From positions 1-50,128 of the forward strand of contig NZ_AJLG01000009.1 in assembly GCF_000258495.1 (NCBI RefSeq): a stretch of 50,128 nucleotides of DNA, given 5' to 3'. Positions within the stretch are counted from its first letter, which is position 1. Each line of letters starts with the position of its first letter. This document shows positions 18,921 to 29,300 of the stretch, in pieces. The notes under the pieces are model-generated. The model was not told where the DNA came from, did no database searches, and saw only the letters and a program-made list of their open reading frames with translations. The translations under genes and the position numbers were made by a program. Source of the stretch: Pedobacter agri PB92. Lineage in GTDB: Bacteria > Bacteroidota > Bacteroidia > Sphingobacteriales > Sphingobacteriaceae.

Positions 18921-18974
18921 GTCACTTGAGCTTGTTGAAAGATAATTAAACTGTTTCGACAAGGTTGAGACAAC
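18921..18974. repeat. Hairpin repeat, family C, left copy 2 (degenerate)
   Basis: GTCACTTGAGCTTGTTGAAA, with inverse arm TTTCGACAAGGTTGAGACAA starting at 18954. It is a second, more diverged unit of the repeat at 18843. Confidence 0.55.
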
Positions 18975-19032
18975 AACTAAAGTTTAGATGAAATTTTAGT
19001 AACTTCAAGTTGTCTAAATATTCCTCGTGGTC

Positions 19033-19327
19033 ATGATTCACAATTACTTCCTCTACATTTTAGAATGTTCTGATAAAAGTTATTATGTAGGCGTGACAAA
19101 CGATTTAGAAATAAGAATCGATCAACATAATAGGAGAAAATACATCGTCCTTTACATTTACTCGTAGACCAGTTGTATTAAAATATTACAAAAGATTTGA
19201 CCAAATTGAACATGCCATAGAATTTGAGAAACAAGTTAAAGGCTGGAGTAGAAAGAAAAAAGAAGCTTTGTTTTCTGAAGACTGGGATGAAATTGTTAGA
19301 CTGTCAAATTTTAAAAAAGAGAAATAG
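19033..19327 (+). pseudogene. GIY-YIG nuclease-family protein, frameshifted
   Basis: A small single-domain protein of about 97-98 residues. The first frame from ATG 19033 gives FLYILECSDKSYYVGVTNDL, the GIY-YIG signature strand pair, and continues to IRIDQHN before losing frame near 19125-19140. The next frame gives SFTFTRRPVVLKYYKRF, then FEKQVKGWSRKKKEALF, as in intact relatives, and ends at 19327. A loss of two bases or gain of one at the HNxGEN position would explain the break; it is not in a long homopolymer. The family includes homing-type and structure-specific nucleases; the role of this short form is unknown. It is flanked by inverted copies of repeat family C. Confidence 0.82.
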
Positions 19328-19356
19328 ATTATATTTGAAGAAAGTTAATAAAGAGG

Positions 19357-19378
19357 TCTTCGACAAGCTCAGACTGAC
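19357..19378 (-). repeat. Family C repeat, right copy in inverse orientation
   Basis: TCTTCGACAAGCTCAGACTG followed by AC. Its reverse complement matches the first 21 bases of the left copy at 18843 at 19 positions. It ends 33 bases before fabG. Confidence 0.65.
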
Positions 19379-19411
19379 AACAATCTGAGACACAAACAAT
19401 AAAAATTACAA

Positions 19412-20155
19412 ATGAAATTACTAGAAGGAAAAACAGCATTAATTACTGGTGCATCGAAAGGTATTGGTCGTAAAATAGCTGAAAAATTTGCAGAGCAAGG
19501 TGCTAACGTTGCTTTTACCTATTTGTCATCAGTAGAAAAGGGAGAAGCGTTAGAGCAAGAATTACAAAGCTTTGGGACAAAAGTTAAAGGCTACCGTTCT
19601 GATGCATCTAAATTCGACCAGGCAGAGCAATTAATCAATGATATTGTTGCAGAGTTTGGCACAATAGACATCGTTGTAAATAATGCAGGTATTACCAAAG
19701 ATGGTTTGTTGATGCGTATGAGCGAAGAAAACTGGGATGATGTAATAAATATCAACTTAAAATCCATTTTCAACGTAACTAAAGCAGCTTCTAAAGTGAT
19801 GATGAAAGCCCGTAAAGGTGTTTTCATTAACATGAGTTCAGTGGTTGGTGTTCAGGGTAATGCCGGACAAGCGAACTACGCTGCATCGAAAGCTGGAATT
19901 ATTGGATTCACCAAATCTGTGGCTAAAGAATTAGGTTCAAGAAACATTCGTGCTAATGTTGTTGCTCCAGGTTTCATCCGTACAGAAATGACTGAGGTTT
20001 TAGACCCTGCAGTTGTTGCTGGTTGGGAAAAAGATATTCCATTAAAGCGTGCCGGCGAAACAGAAGACATCGCTAATGTTTGTGTGTTCTTAGCATCAGA
20101 TATGAGCGCCTATGTAACCGGACAAACACTTTCTGTTTGCGGCGGAATGCTGTAG
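19412..20155 (+). CDS. fabG: 3-oxoacyl-[acyl-carrier-protein] reductase
   Basis: A 247-residue short-chain dehydrogenase that reduces beta-ketoacyl-ACP with NADPH in fatty acid elongation. The cofactor motif TGASKGIG is at residues 14-21, followed by NNAGITKDGLLMRM, the catalytic Ser in NMSSVVG, and YAASKAG with catalytic Tyr and Lys. The C-terminal YVTGQTLSVCGGML is the FabG-type end. Length is exactly typical. No other fab genes are adjacent, so a specialised reductase cannot be fully excluded, but NAGITRD-like and RANVVAPGF blocks favour FabG itself. Confidence 0.92.
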   Translation: MKLLEGKTALITGASKGIGRKIAEKFAEQGANVAFTYLSSVEKGEALEQELQSFGTKVKGYRSDASKFDQAEQLINDIVAEFGTIDIVVNNAGITKDGLLMRMSEENWDDVININLKSIFNVTKAASKVMMKARKGVFINMSSVVGVQGNAGQANYAASKAGIIGFTKSVAKELGSRNIRANVVAPGFIRTEMTEVLDPAVVAGWEKDIPLKRAGETEDIANVCVFLASDMSAYVTGQTLSVCGGML

Positions 20156-20174
20156 GTGCAGATTGTAAGGATTT

Positions 20175-20232
20175 AAGGTTGGGAAGTTGAAATGTTTTAG
20201 TTTTGAAACCTTTCAACTTTTCAACCTTTTTA
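20175..20232. terminator. Long-stem bidirectional terminator
   Basis: Arms of 18 bases (20175-20192 and 20211-20228) pair throughout with two G-T wobbles on the plus strand, around an 18-base loop, and are followed by T residues. It lies between the convergent fabG and L,D-transpeptidase genes. Confidence 0.75.
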
Positions 20233-20241
20233 GTAATCCAA

Positions 20242-20973
20242 CTATTTTACAATATATTTTCCTTTGGCAACCTTAAAATTTATGGCGTTTTTATCTTTCT
20301 CAAATGCCAAATATCCCTGCTGCAAAGTTTTCCAAAAATCAACATGAGCCGGAAACTGGATGGCATATTTCTTCATATTTTCCTCAGTCATTTTGAAAGG
20401 ATAAATATTTACAGGAATTTTTTTTGTCTTCAAATCAGTAGAGAAAATGGCTAGTAAATAAAGTTCCTTAATTTTATCATCGGTTAAGGGAATACAGCCA
20501 ACCGTTTCGCAACTTCCGTGGATGTAGATATCCCCACCCGGACTATTCTGTTTACCTGTCCGCTCTATATCAACATGGTTGGGATAGTTAATCCCTAACG
20601 ATAAATGATAGTTACTCATTGGGTTTAAAACATTGATGTAATAAAAACCCTCTGGCGTTTGTTTGTCGCCCTCCATTACCTTCGGACCCAATAGTCCAGA
20701 ACTTGCACAAAATTCGTAAACTTTAATCAACCGATAAAACTTATCTCCTGGATTTTTCATCCAGACTTCTAAAGTTTTTTCTGCTTTATAGGCATTGATT
20801 AACATTAACGGACTATGACCAATACTGAATTTTGAAAGTACTTCACGAAGAGAAGTCCATTTTTCATCGTAAGCATTTTTAACTCGCTCAAATTGTAGTT
20901 GATTATGCGTTAGTGTTTGTGCATTTGCCATGATGCTGAAGGATAAGAGAAAGGTTAAACAGATTAGTTTCAT
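20242..20973 (-). CDS. L,D-transpeptidase family protein (YafK-like)
   Basis: 243 residues from the ATG at 20973, which begins a good signal peptide (MKLICLTFLLSFSIMANAQ). An upstream in-frame start at 21045 would bury this peptide and is rejected. The YkuD/L,D-transpeptidase catalytic block is IHGSCETVGCIPLTDD near residue 150-165, with the Cys of VGC as nucleophile. The preceding TPEGFYYINVLNP and SLGINYPN are typical of the YafK/ErfK-type branch. In E. coli YafK (DpaA) detaches Braun lipoprotein from peptidoglycan; the role here is a guess, but a periplasmic peptidoglycan function is likely. Confidence 0.88.
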   Translation of the reverse strand: MKLICLTFLLSFSIMANAQTLTHNQLQFERVKNAYDEKWTSLREVLSKFSIGHSPLMLINAYKAEKTLEVWMKNPGDKFYRLIKVYEFCASSGLLGPKVMEGDKQTPEGFYYINVLNPMSNYHLSLGINYPNHVDIERTGKQNSPGGDIYIHGSCETVGCIPLTDDKIKELYLLAIFSTDLKTKKIPVNIYPFKMTEENMKKYAIQFPAHVDFWKTLQQGYLAFEKDKNAINFKVAKGKYIVK

Positions 20974-21194
20974 GAAATTTGCTTTGGATAAAGCTAGTAA
21001 TTTAACCACAGAAGTTTGTAGATGCAATAGACGCAGATAACACAAAACGTTTTTGCAATTTTTACAATTCTCCTTCGCTCATTTAGTTGTATCTCCTGCC
21101 TAACTTTGTAGCACCTTTCTTATTACTGCCTTTTCTCTGCGTAAAATGTTTGCGTTCTTTGCGGTTAAACACAAAATTAGCATCTTTATAAAAT

Positions 21195-23279
21195 ATGGAT
21201 AGCTTTTTTGCTGGTACTTCTATTTTGTATTTTCTGGGTTGCCTTGCTTTGGGTATTTTGTACGCCTGGCTATTATATCGAAGAAATAAAAACCTCGACA
21301 AAAAACTCCAATATAGTTTAGCGGCACTCAGAATAATTGTTGTCACCGCTGTTGCCTGGTTGTTATTTGCTCCATTAATCAAAACACTAAACTATACGTT
21401 AGATAAGCCTGTAATCATCATTGGGCAGGATAATTCTCTTTCCGTTGGTCAGGTTAAGGCAGCTGGTTTCGACCAAAAATTATACGAACGAAATCTCAAA
21501 GCGCTACAGGATAAACTTTCAGATAAGTACGAAGTAAAAGCTTATCATTTCGCTGATTCTGTAGGCGATGGGTTCGATTTTAAAAACTTGGGAAGACTGA
21601 CTGATGCAGCTTCATTTTTTACAAAAAATTAAAGACGAATATGCTAATAGAAATGTTGGGGCAATCGTTTTAGCAACTGATGGCATTTTCAATCATGGCG
21701 GAAACCCTTTGTACAGTATCAATCAGATTAATGCACCAGTTTATACTATTGCTTTGGGTGATAGCATTCCGAAAAGGGATGTGTTGATTGCGAATGTAAA
21801 TTATAATAATATTGTATATCTGGATGATGATTTCACCATTGAAGTTCAGGTTCAGGCATTTCAAAGCGATGGAGAAAATACAACACTAACAGTTAGCCAG
21901 AATGGAACCAAAGTGCAGCAACAAAGCCTGGCTATTAACGGAAATTCTTTTGTGAAAACCGTCCCTGTAAAAGTACATGCAGGTAAAATAGGTGTTCAAA
22001 AATATACCGTTCAATTGAGTACGCTGCAAAACGAAATTACGACCAGAAATAACACCCAAACTTTTTATGTTGAAGTAATTGATGGCCGACAAAAAGTATT
22101 GTTGGCCGCCGCTGCGCCACATCCGGATTTAAGTGTCCTGAAGGAAGCCATTTCACTTAATAAACACTATGAGGCAAAACTTGCTCTTGCAGATGATTTA
22201 AATGCTACAGACCCATCCAAATTTGACTTAATTGTGTTATATCAGCTCCCTGATGCTCAAAATATTTCAACTTCATTTGTTCGGAAATTAACAGGTTTAA
22301 AAAACCTATCTGGTATATTTTGGGTGCGCAAAGTAATGTTAGTGCATTTAATCAAATCCAGAATCAGGTCAACCTGGCCTCTGCGAACGGTTCGGTACAG
22401 GAAGTTTATCCAAATCTTGCCAATAGCTTCACCAGCTTTAATCTATCAGAAGAGGGTCAGAAACAATTTGCAACCGTCGACCCACTATTGATGCCATTCG
22501 GCCGATTGACTGTAAATGCCAATGCCACGGCAGTTTTTAATCAGCGTATCGGCAAGGTAAATACTCAAATGCCACTATTATTTTTTACAAACGAAAATGG
22601 TTTAAAAAACGGTTACTTGATGGGAGAGGGTTTGTGGCGCTGGAAATTATCAGTTGCCGAAAATGAAGCTGATCAATCCGCCTTAAATGATTTAATTTCA
22701 AAAACTGTCCAATATCTTTCGGTTAAGGATGATAAGCGAAGATTTAAGGTATTTACATCAAAGTCAGCATACGACGAAAACGAATCAATCCAGTTCAACG
22801 CAACATTATACAACGAAAGTTACCAACCTGTAAACGAATCAGAGGTAAAATTACAGGTTAAAAATGAGGCTGGTAAAATATTCAGTTATGTGTTTTCGAA
22901 AACTGAAAATGGCTACCAACTAGATGCCGGTACCATGCCAGCCGGAAATTATTCATATGCAGCCAATACAGTTTTAGGAGGACAAAAATTTACGGCTTCA
23001 GGAAGTTTTTATGTTAATGCACTCATTGCCGAGTATCAGCAAACAACCGCAAACCATCAATTGCTCAATACCATATCTAAACAAAGTAATGGAAAGCTTT
23101 TTATGCCGTCCGATTTGCTGAAAATCGCTGATGAGATTCTGAAAAATGAGAATATCAAAACCATTAGTTATGAAGACCGTAAATACGATGAACTCATTAA
23201 TATGAAATGGCTGTTTGGGCTCATTTTAACTTTACTTTCGGTTGAGTGGTTTTTACGTAAACGCAATGGAGAATTATAA
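21195..23279 (+). pseudogene. VWA-like membrane protein, two frameshifts
   Basis: About 694 residues read in three frames: 21195-21632, then to about 22300, then to 23279. Two N-terminal membrane helices (near residues 10-28 and 43-63) and one C-terminal helix (MKWLFGLILTLLSVEWF) frame a large periplasmic or cytoplasmic region. PVIIIGQDNSLSV and AIVLATDGIFNHGGNP look like a von Willebrand A fold with a DxSxS-like metal site. The first break fits one extra base in T6/A6 at 21615-21628. The second fits one missing A at 22299-22304 and gives LTGLKKPIWYILGAQSN. The shifts cancel in length. Such proteins are common in Bacteroidota; the function is not known. The stop overlaps the next gene. Confidence 0.75.
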
Positions 23280-23886
23280 TATTTCTACTTCGGAGGTAAT
23301 TGAAGTTTTAGGAACCATTGCCTTTGCCATCTCCGGCACTTTTAATGCCATGCAGCGTAAACTCGACCCATTTGGCGTTTTGATTATTGCATTTGTAACT
23401 GCAATAGGTGGCGGTACCGTTAGGGATTTATTGATTGGTGATACACCAGTTGCATGGATGCGGGATATGCAAACCTGCTTAATTGTCTTGTTTACTGCAT
23501 TGGGCACAATGTTTTTCAAAACGCATGTACAGAAATTAAAAATTACGCTGTTCTTATTCGATAGTCTTGGCTTGGGCTTATTTACGATGGTTGGAATATT
23601 AAAAGGTATGGCATTTGGTTTAAACCCCGGGATTTGCATTGCTTTAGGAACAATTACGGGTTGCTTCGGTGGAATTATCAGAGATACTTTGCTAAACACG
23701 ATTCCACTGGTGTTTAGACGAGAAATTTATGCTACAGCCTGCATTTTAGGTGGATTACTGTACTACCTGCTCATTGAAATTAATGTTGAAAGTGTGGTGG
23801 CAAAACTTGCTGTGGTCGCCTTTATTTTTGTGTTGAGAATTGTAGCCGTGAAGTTTAAGCTATCTCTGCCAAAGTTTGATTATTAA
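23266..23886 (+). CDS. TRIC-type trimeric intracellular cation channel family protein (YadS-like)
   Basis: 206 residues with seven predicted membrane helices, built as two repeats. Each repeat carries a glycine-rich kinked helix: GGGTVRDLLIGDTPVAW near residue 46, and GCFGGIIRDTLLNTIPLVF near residue 130. These are the hallmarks of the bacterial TRIC channel family (formerly UPF0126), which conducts K+ and Na+. I choose ATG 23266; the upstream alternative at 23242 lies inside the VWA gene. The 14-base overlap with the VWA stop suggests translational coupling. Confidence 0.9.
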   Translation: MENYNISTSEVIEVLGTIAFAISGTFNAMQRKLDPFGVLIIAFVTAIGGGTVRDLLIGDTPVAWMRDMQTCLIVLFTALGTMFFKTHVQKLKITLFLFDSLGLGLFTMVGILKGMAFGLNPGICIALGTITGCFGGIIRDTLLNTIPLVFRREIYATACILGGLLYYLLIEINVESVVAKLAVVAFIFVLRIVAVKFKLSLPKFDY

Positions 23887-23940
23887 AAAACGAAATTTTA
23901 AACTTTAACTCTTGAAATCTTTCAATCCTAAAAATTCTTA

Positions 23941-24240
23941 TTAATCTTTTTTCTCTTCATGAATGATCACAAAGACATCTTCATTATCTTTTTTCATGAA
24001 ATACTTCTCACGGGCGAATTTTTCCGCAGTATTTAAATTTGTGTTTAACTCGTTTAAATCCTTTTTAACCTGAGCGGTTTCTTTTTCAAAATACTCCTTT
24101 TCCTCTTGTAATTTATTCGCCTGGCTTCGATACTCGTACTGAGACATCATATCATTTTTGTCGAAAAATAACATCCAAACTGCGAAGGCAGCAGTTGCAA
24201 GGAAATATTTATTGCGGAAAAGGTCTATTAAACGTTTCAT
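23941..24240 (-). CDS. FtsB/DivIC-type septum formation initiator protein
   Basis: 99 residues from ATG 24240; a GTG at 24246 would overlap the promoter. A short cytoplasmic N-terminus precedes one membrane helix (KYFLATAAFAVWMLFF), then a coiled coil (about residues 38-75) and FAREKYFMKKDNEDVFVI, the conserved end of the family. FtsB/DivIC joins FtsL and FtsQ/DivIB in the divisome and helps activate septal peptidoglycan synthesis. It converges on the TRIC gene with no visible terminator between. In many bacteria this gene follows eno; here the nearest eno is 11 kb upstream on the same strand. Confidence 0.88.
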   Translation of the reverse strand: MKRLIDLFRNKYFLATAAFAVWMLFFDKNDMMSQYEYRSQANKLQEEKEYFEKETAQVKKDLNELNTNLNTAEKFAREKYFMKKDNEDVFVIIHEEKKD

Positions 24241-24245
24241 TTTCA

Positions 24246-24253
24246 CAAATATA
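24246..24253 (-). promoter_or_regulatory. Candidate -7 element (TATATTTG) of ftsB/divIC
   Basis: On the minus strand TATATTTG ends five bases before the ATG at 24240, so the transcript would have almost no leader. Confidence 0.45.
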
Positions 24254-24347
24254 AAAAAAAAACAATGATGAGTTGTTAACTTAACTCATTTTCAAAAGTA
24301 GTAGAATTTTATTGTTTTGTTATAATTTTGTTACTTTGGGGTTCCAA

Positions 24348-24926
24348 ATGCAGAATTATTCCTTGTTTACAGATTCAGAACTTAGCGACTCCTTAATCGA
24401 GGGAGATAGGCTTGCATTTGATGAGATTTATTTACGTTATTGGAGAACGCTGCATCAAAAGGCCTGTCGGATTCTAAATGATGAAGATGAAGCTGCGGAT
24501 ATTATTCAGGAGGTGTTCGTATCACTTTGGCAAAGAAGAACCGAAGTTAAAGTTGCTAATTTAAAAGCTTACTTAAACCAGGCTGTAAAGTTCTCGGTAC
24601 TCAAAGCCATTCGCGAGAATAAGGTAAGTGAAGATTTTTATGATAAGCTTGCCAAAATTACAGGTGATTTAGTTTTTGAAGATCCGCTGGTTTTTAAAGA
24701 AATGGGCCATCTTATTCAGCATTTAATAGATGACCTCCCGGAAGATTGCAGAACCATTTTTAATTTGAGCAGAATTGATAACTTAACCTATAAGAAAATC
24801 GCACTTCAGTTGGGTATTTCTGAAAAAACGGTAGAAAAGAAAATGTCGCTAGCTCTTAAAAATATTAAGGCAGGGCTAAGTTTAAATTTATGCCTTTTAA
24901 TACTGGTTGAACATGTATTTAATTAA
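24348..24926 (+). CDS. ECF RNA polymerase sigma factor of the Bacteroidota FecI-like group
   Basis: 192 residues from ATG 24348; a TTG at 24312 lies in the promoter region. Region 2 runs from AFDEIYLRYWRTLHQKA to DIIQEVFVSLWQRR (about residues 22-66). Region 4 is LPEDCRTIFNLSRIDNLTYKKIALQLGISEKTVEKKM, shown here in pieces: LPEDCRTIF, then the helix-turn-helix IALQLGISEKTVEKKM (about residues 130-170). Regions 2 and 4 without region 3 define an ECF factor. It is followed by a FecR anti-sigma gene and an STN-bearing SusC gene, so it should be released by outer-membrane signalling and switch on the susCD unit. Confidence 0.93.
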   Translation: MQNYSLFTDSELSDSLIEGDRLAFDEIYLRYWRTLHQKACRILNDEDEAADIIQEVFVSLWQRRTEVKVANLKAYLNQAVKFSVLKAIRENKVSEDFYDKLAKITGDLVFEDPLVFKEMGHLIQHLIDDLPEDCRTIFNLSRIDNLTYKKIALQLGISEKTVEKKMSLALKNIKAGLSLNLCLLILVEHVFN

Positions 24927-25071
24927 TCATCCCGATTAATTTACATTCCTGATTATTAGTGTGTTGTCATTTTGTGTAATGGCAAATGCGTCTCTAATAA
25001 TTATTTTTTTCAAATTATTTGATAATAAGCGTAGGGTGTAGCCATGTTTTTGGTACTTATATATATCTACC

Positions 25072-26223
25072 ATGAAAAAAGACCAATTTAGAATCTTAAT
25101 AGATAAATATCTGCAAAACCAGGCGACTGAGGATGAGGTTTATCTCATTGATAAATATTACGATAAACTCTCTGGCCATACAGAAAATGAAGCGTACCCA
25201 CATGATACTGTGAGCGAACAAGCCTTGCTTTCTAAAATTAATCATGAAATAGATGCTATTGAAGAAAGTAAGGCTAGCACTCAAAAGCAAACAGTTAAAC
25301 TATTTCCAAACTGGTTAAAAATAGCTTCGGTTTTAGCAATCATTTCATTGGCATATTATTTTTTTCAGGAAAAAAACCTCAAGGTTCAGCAAGGTGCTGT
25401 TGATTATGCCAGCAAAATTCTTCCAGGAGGAAACAAAGCTATACTTCGCCTGGGTAATGGTAAAAGTATCGATTTGACAGCCGTAAAAACAGGAAAATTA
25501 ACGGCTTTCGGTAGCTCAAGTGCCAGTAAAATCCAGGTTGATGAGGTTTCATTTGCTGATGGTATTGCAGAAACCAGCGGTCCTCAGCAACTTAATGTAA
25601 TAGAAGTACCTGTAGGCGGTTTTTTTAAAGTTGTATTATCAGACGGAACTAAAGTTTGGTTAAACTCGGCATCATCATTAACATTTCCGAGCGATTTTAC
25701 TGGCCCACAAAGAAACGTAAAGCTTAAAGGCGAAGGGTATTTTGAAGTAGCACATCAGGCACAGAAGCCTTTTATAGTTGAAACGAACAAACAATCAGTT
25801 GAAGTTTTAGGAACCCATTTTAACGTTAATGCTTATGCTGATGAAGATCAGGTTAAAACAACTTTATTATCGGGAAGTGTGAAAGTGCGTACACCGAATA
25901 AAATGCAGTCGGCCCTCTTAAAACCAGGTGAAGCCGCAATTCTTACAGACAAAAGTTTAAGTGTTCATCAAGCTGACGTGAATCAATCTATCGATTGGAT
26001 TAATGGGAGGTTTAATTTTTCCCATACAGATGTTAAATCAGTACTTCGAAAAATTGCCCGCTGGTACGATATAGAAGTTTCTTATGAAGGCGATTTTACC
26101 GGGGTTGAATTTGGAGGAAAAATATCGAAGAAAAAAAATCTAAAAGAAACCCTGAATATGCTAAGCAGAACTGGAGATGTTAAATTTAAAGTAACTGGAA
26201 GGAGGGTAGTGGTTATGCCGTAA
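25072..26223 (+). CDS. FecR-family anti-sigma factor
   Basis: 383 residues. A cytoplasmic N-terminus (1-80) for sigma binding is followed by one membrane helix (WLKIASVLAIISLAYYFF, near residues 81-98) and a periplasmic FecR domain. That domain carries VPVGGFFKVVLSDGTKVWLN and GEGYFEVAH, and a C-terminal DUF4974-like domain (NFSHTDVKSVLRKIARWYDI onward). It carries the signal from the STN domain of the neighbouring SusC to the sigma factor encoded upstream. The gap to the sigma gene is 145 bases. Confidence 0.95.
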   Translation: MKKDQFRILIDKYLQNQATEDEVYLIDKYYDKLSGHTENEAYPHDTVSEQALLSKINHEIDAIEESKASTQKQTVKLFPNWLKIASVLAIISLAYYFFQEKNLKVQQGAVDYASKILPGGNKAILRLGNGKSIDLTAVKTGKLTAFGSSSASKIQVDEVSFADGIAETSGPQQLNVIEVPVGGFFKVVLSDGTKVWLNSASSLTFPSDFTGPQRNVKLKGEGYFEVAHQAQKPFIVETNKQSVEVLGTHFNVNAYADEDQVKTTLLSGSVKVRTPNKMQSALLKPGEAAILTDKSLSVHQADVNQSIDWINGRFNFSHTDVKSVLRKIARWYDIEVSYEGDFTGVEFGGKISKKKNLKETLNMLSRTGDVKFKVTGRRVVVMP

Positions 26224-26359
26224 AAATTTACAACTAACAGTAGCTTAAGCAAACCGAAAGTGCTACCAACACTTCCGGCTAAATGGCTTCGTTAAAAATG
26301 AGAACAAACAACTATTCAAACTGGTGCTGTAAGCATCTCAACTAACCAAAAACAAATAT

Positions 26360-29300
26360 ATGAAATTTAACAATTTTAAATTGTATAGGGATTCCTATGC
26401 GAAGGGCAAAATTTTGTTAACTATGAAGCTAACTGCAATATTCTTGTTCACTTTTCTTACATCTGTAGGGGCAACGTCATTTGGACAGCGAATAACTTTA
26501 ACAGAAAAAAATACAACACTTGAGAAAGCACTCATTGCAATCGGTGACCAAAGTGGCTATGATGTATTATACAATTCTGCAAAAATTAAAAAAGCTAAAA
26601 TTTTTAATATCAATCTACGTGATGTTACCTTACAGGAAGCCTTAAATAAATGTTTTCTGAACCAACCCTTTAATTATTCAATTGAAACGAATTCGATTGT
26701 GGTACGAGATAAAGTGTCGTCTTCTCCTACTGCAAATGCTGCAGCTGTAGATATTAAGGGGAAGGTAATTGATGAGACAAATAGTGGCCTACCTGGCGCC
26801 ACCGTAAAGGTAAAGGGCACAAACGTGGCAGTGGTGACCGATAATGATGGAAAATTTTCAATTAAAAATGTAAGCGATGATGCTATTCTTCAGGTATCTT
26901 TCATCAGTTATGTCACCCAGGAGGTGAAAGTAAATGGTAAAACTGATCTGCTCATACAATTAATTGCAGAATCAGGCAGTTTGGAAGAAGTTGTAGTTTC
27001 GGCTTATGGCCAAACACAGAAAAAAGTAAGTGTTACGGCATCTATTTCCACTATTCAAACGAGAGAACTTAAACAAAGTCCGGTTGCTAACTTGAGTAAT
27101 GCATTGGCTGGCCGTTTACCAGGTTTAACCAGCATTCAATCTTCGGGCATTCCAGGTGCTGATGCATCAACAATTTATATCAGAGGTATTGGAACTTACG
27201 GCGCAAACAGATCACCGCTTATTGTAATAGACGGTTTGCCAAGAGGCGATGCCAACTTTGGTGACATTGATGTAAACGAGGTTGCTTCGATTAGTATTTT
27301 AAAAGATGCTGCAGCAACTTCACTTTATGGTATACAAGGTGCAAATGGGGTAATCTTAGTAACTACTAAAAGAGGAAATGTGGGTAAAACGAATATCAGC
27401 TTCAATGCTAACTACGGTTTACAAACTCCTCAACGTCTTCCTGAAAAATTTAATAGTGTTCAGCGGGCTACTTTAGATAATATAGGCGCTCAAAATGACG
27501 GTTTAAATCCAATCTGGACAGCCAAAGAGATTGAGCTCTTCGGAAATCAAAACGATCCATATACCTATCCGGATGTAGATTGGAACGATGTAATTTTTGA
27601 GAAATATACGCCTCAACAACAGTATAATACCAATATAAGCGGCGGTAATGAAAACGTGAAGTATTTCGCCTCGTTAGGTTATTTAAATCAAGGAACCTTA
27701 TTTAAAGATGCGAACGATAATAAGTATGGAGTAAAACAGAAATACGATCGCTATAATTTCAGATCAAATATTGACATCAAAGCTACCGAAATGCTTAATC
27801 TTCGGGTAGACTTAGCCTCTCGTTTAGAAAACAGAACTGGCCCTGGTCCAGGTTATGCAACTATTTTCAACTGGGTAAATCTTATTCCTAACTATGTTAC
27901 GCCTGTGTATAATCCGAACGGTACTTATGCTGCAGGTAGAATAACTGCATCTGATATTAGAAATCCATTAGGTGCGCTAAAAGAAAGTGGTTATTATGAC
28001 AATTACTTCAATAGCACAAACGGAACTATTGAGGCAAGCCATAAATTGGATTTCATCACAAAGGGCTTGAGCATAAAAGCATTGTACTCTTTTGAAAACT
28101 ATGCTGAAAGTAATTATGCACAGTACCAACAATTTGATTCCTTTAGATATCGCAAAGATCCGGTAAGTGGCGCCGAAACCTACACGCGTTTCAGCGAGGC
28201 TTCATCGTTATCACGTGCTTATGGTACTGCTTCAACACGTTATTTTACTTATAATGCACAGTTAAATTATAACCGCGATTTTGGAAAAAATAACTTTACG
28301 GGCTTGTTGTTATTTAACAGAAATTACAACTCCCGTTCAAACGCATTACCTTCAGTATACGAAGGTTATGTAGGCAGAGTAGCGTATAATTACGACTCTA
28401 AATATTTCGGCGAATTTAACATTGGTTATAACGGTTCAGAAAATTTCCCTAAAGGAAACAGATTTGGCGTTTTCCCGGCAGTATCTGCTGGTTGGTTAAT
28501 TTCAGCAGAGCCATGGTACAAATCGAAAACGGTTAACTTATTAAAATTAAGAGGATCATTTGGTTATGTGGGTAACGATAAATACAGCTCCGACATTAAT
28601 TCTGTTGTAGATAGATGGTTATTCATTAGTGATTATGCCCGCAGTGGGGGTTTTGATTTTGGTACGACACCTGCTAATCCAGGCGGATACATATCTTCAA
28701 GAATTGGTAATCCGAACATTACATGGGAGCGTGCTCAAAAAATCAACTTTGGTTTAGAATCGGGTTTTTTTGATAGTCATTTAAAATTTGAGTTTGATGT
28801 TTTTAGAGATGACAGGACAAATATATTGTCGGTTCCTTTAACCATACCATCTTATCTAGGAATTAATAATCCTCCACGCGTAAATGTAGGTAGGGTAATT
28901 AACAAAGGTTTTGAAGGTTCGTTAAATTTCAATACCAATATCGATAAGCTTAATTTGTTCGGATATGTTAACTGGACTTATAACAAAAATAAAATTGTTG
29001 AAAGAGATGAACCAAATCTTGCCTATCCATATCAATCGTTAACCAATTTACCTGTTGGTTACCAGTTGGGTTATGTCGCAACCGGATTATTCAATAATCA
29101 GGCGGAAATAAACGGTGCGCCTAAGCAAACATTCGCCGGAGCCGTAAAACCAGGAGATATCCGCTATACAGATATGAATAATGATGGTATCATTAACGAA
29201 AATGACCGTGTAGCACTTCAAATCGTAAATTTCCCTACGAATGTTTTTGGGGTATCACTTGGAGCATCATACAAAGGCATTGATTTTAGTGTATTGTTCT

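Noticed and set aside
26253..26280. Riboswitch before susC
   Set aside because: Only a short hairpin with a bulge is visible; it matches no riboswitch class I recognise.
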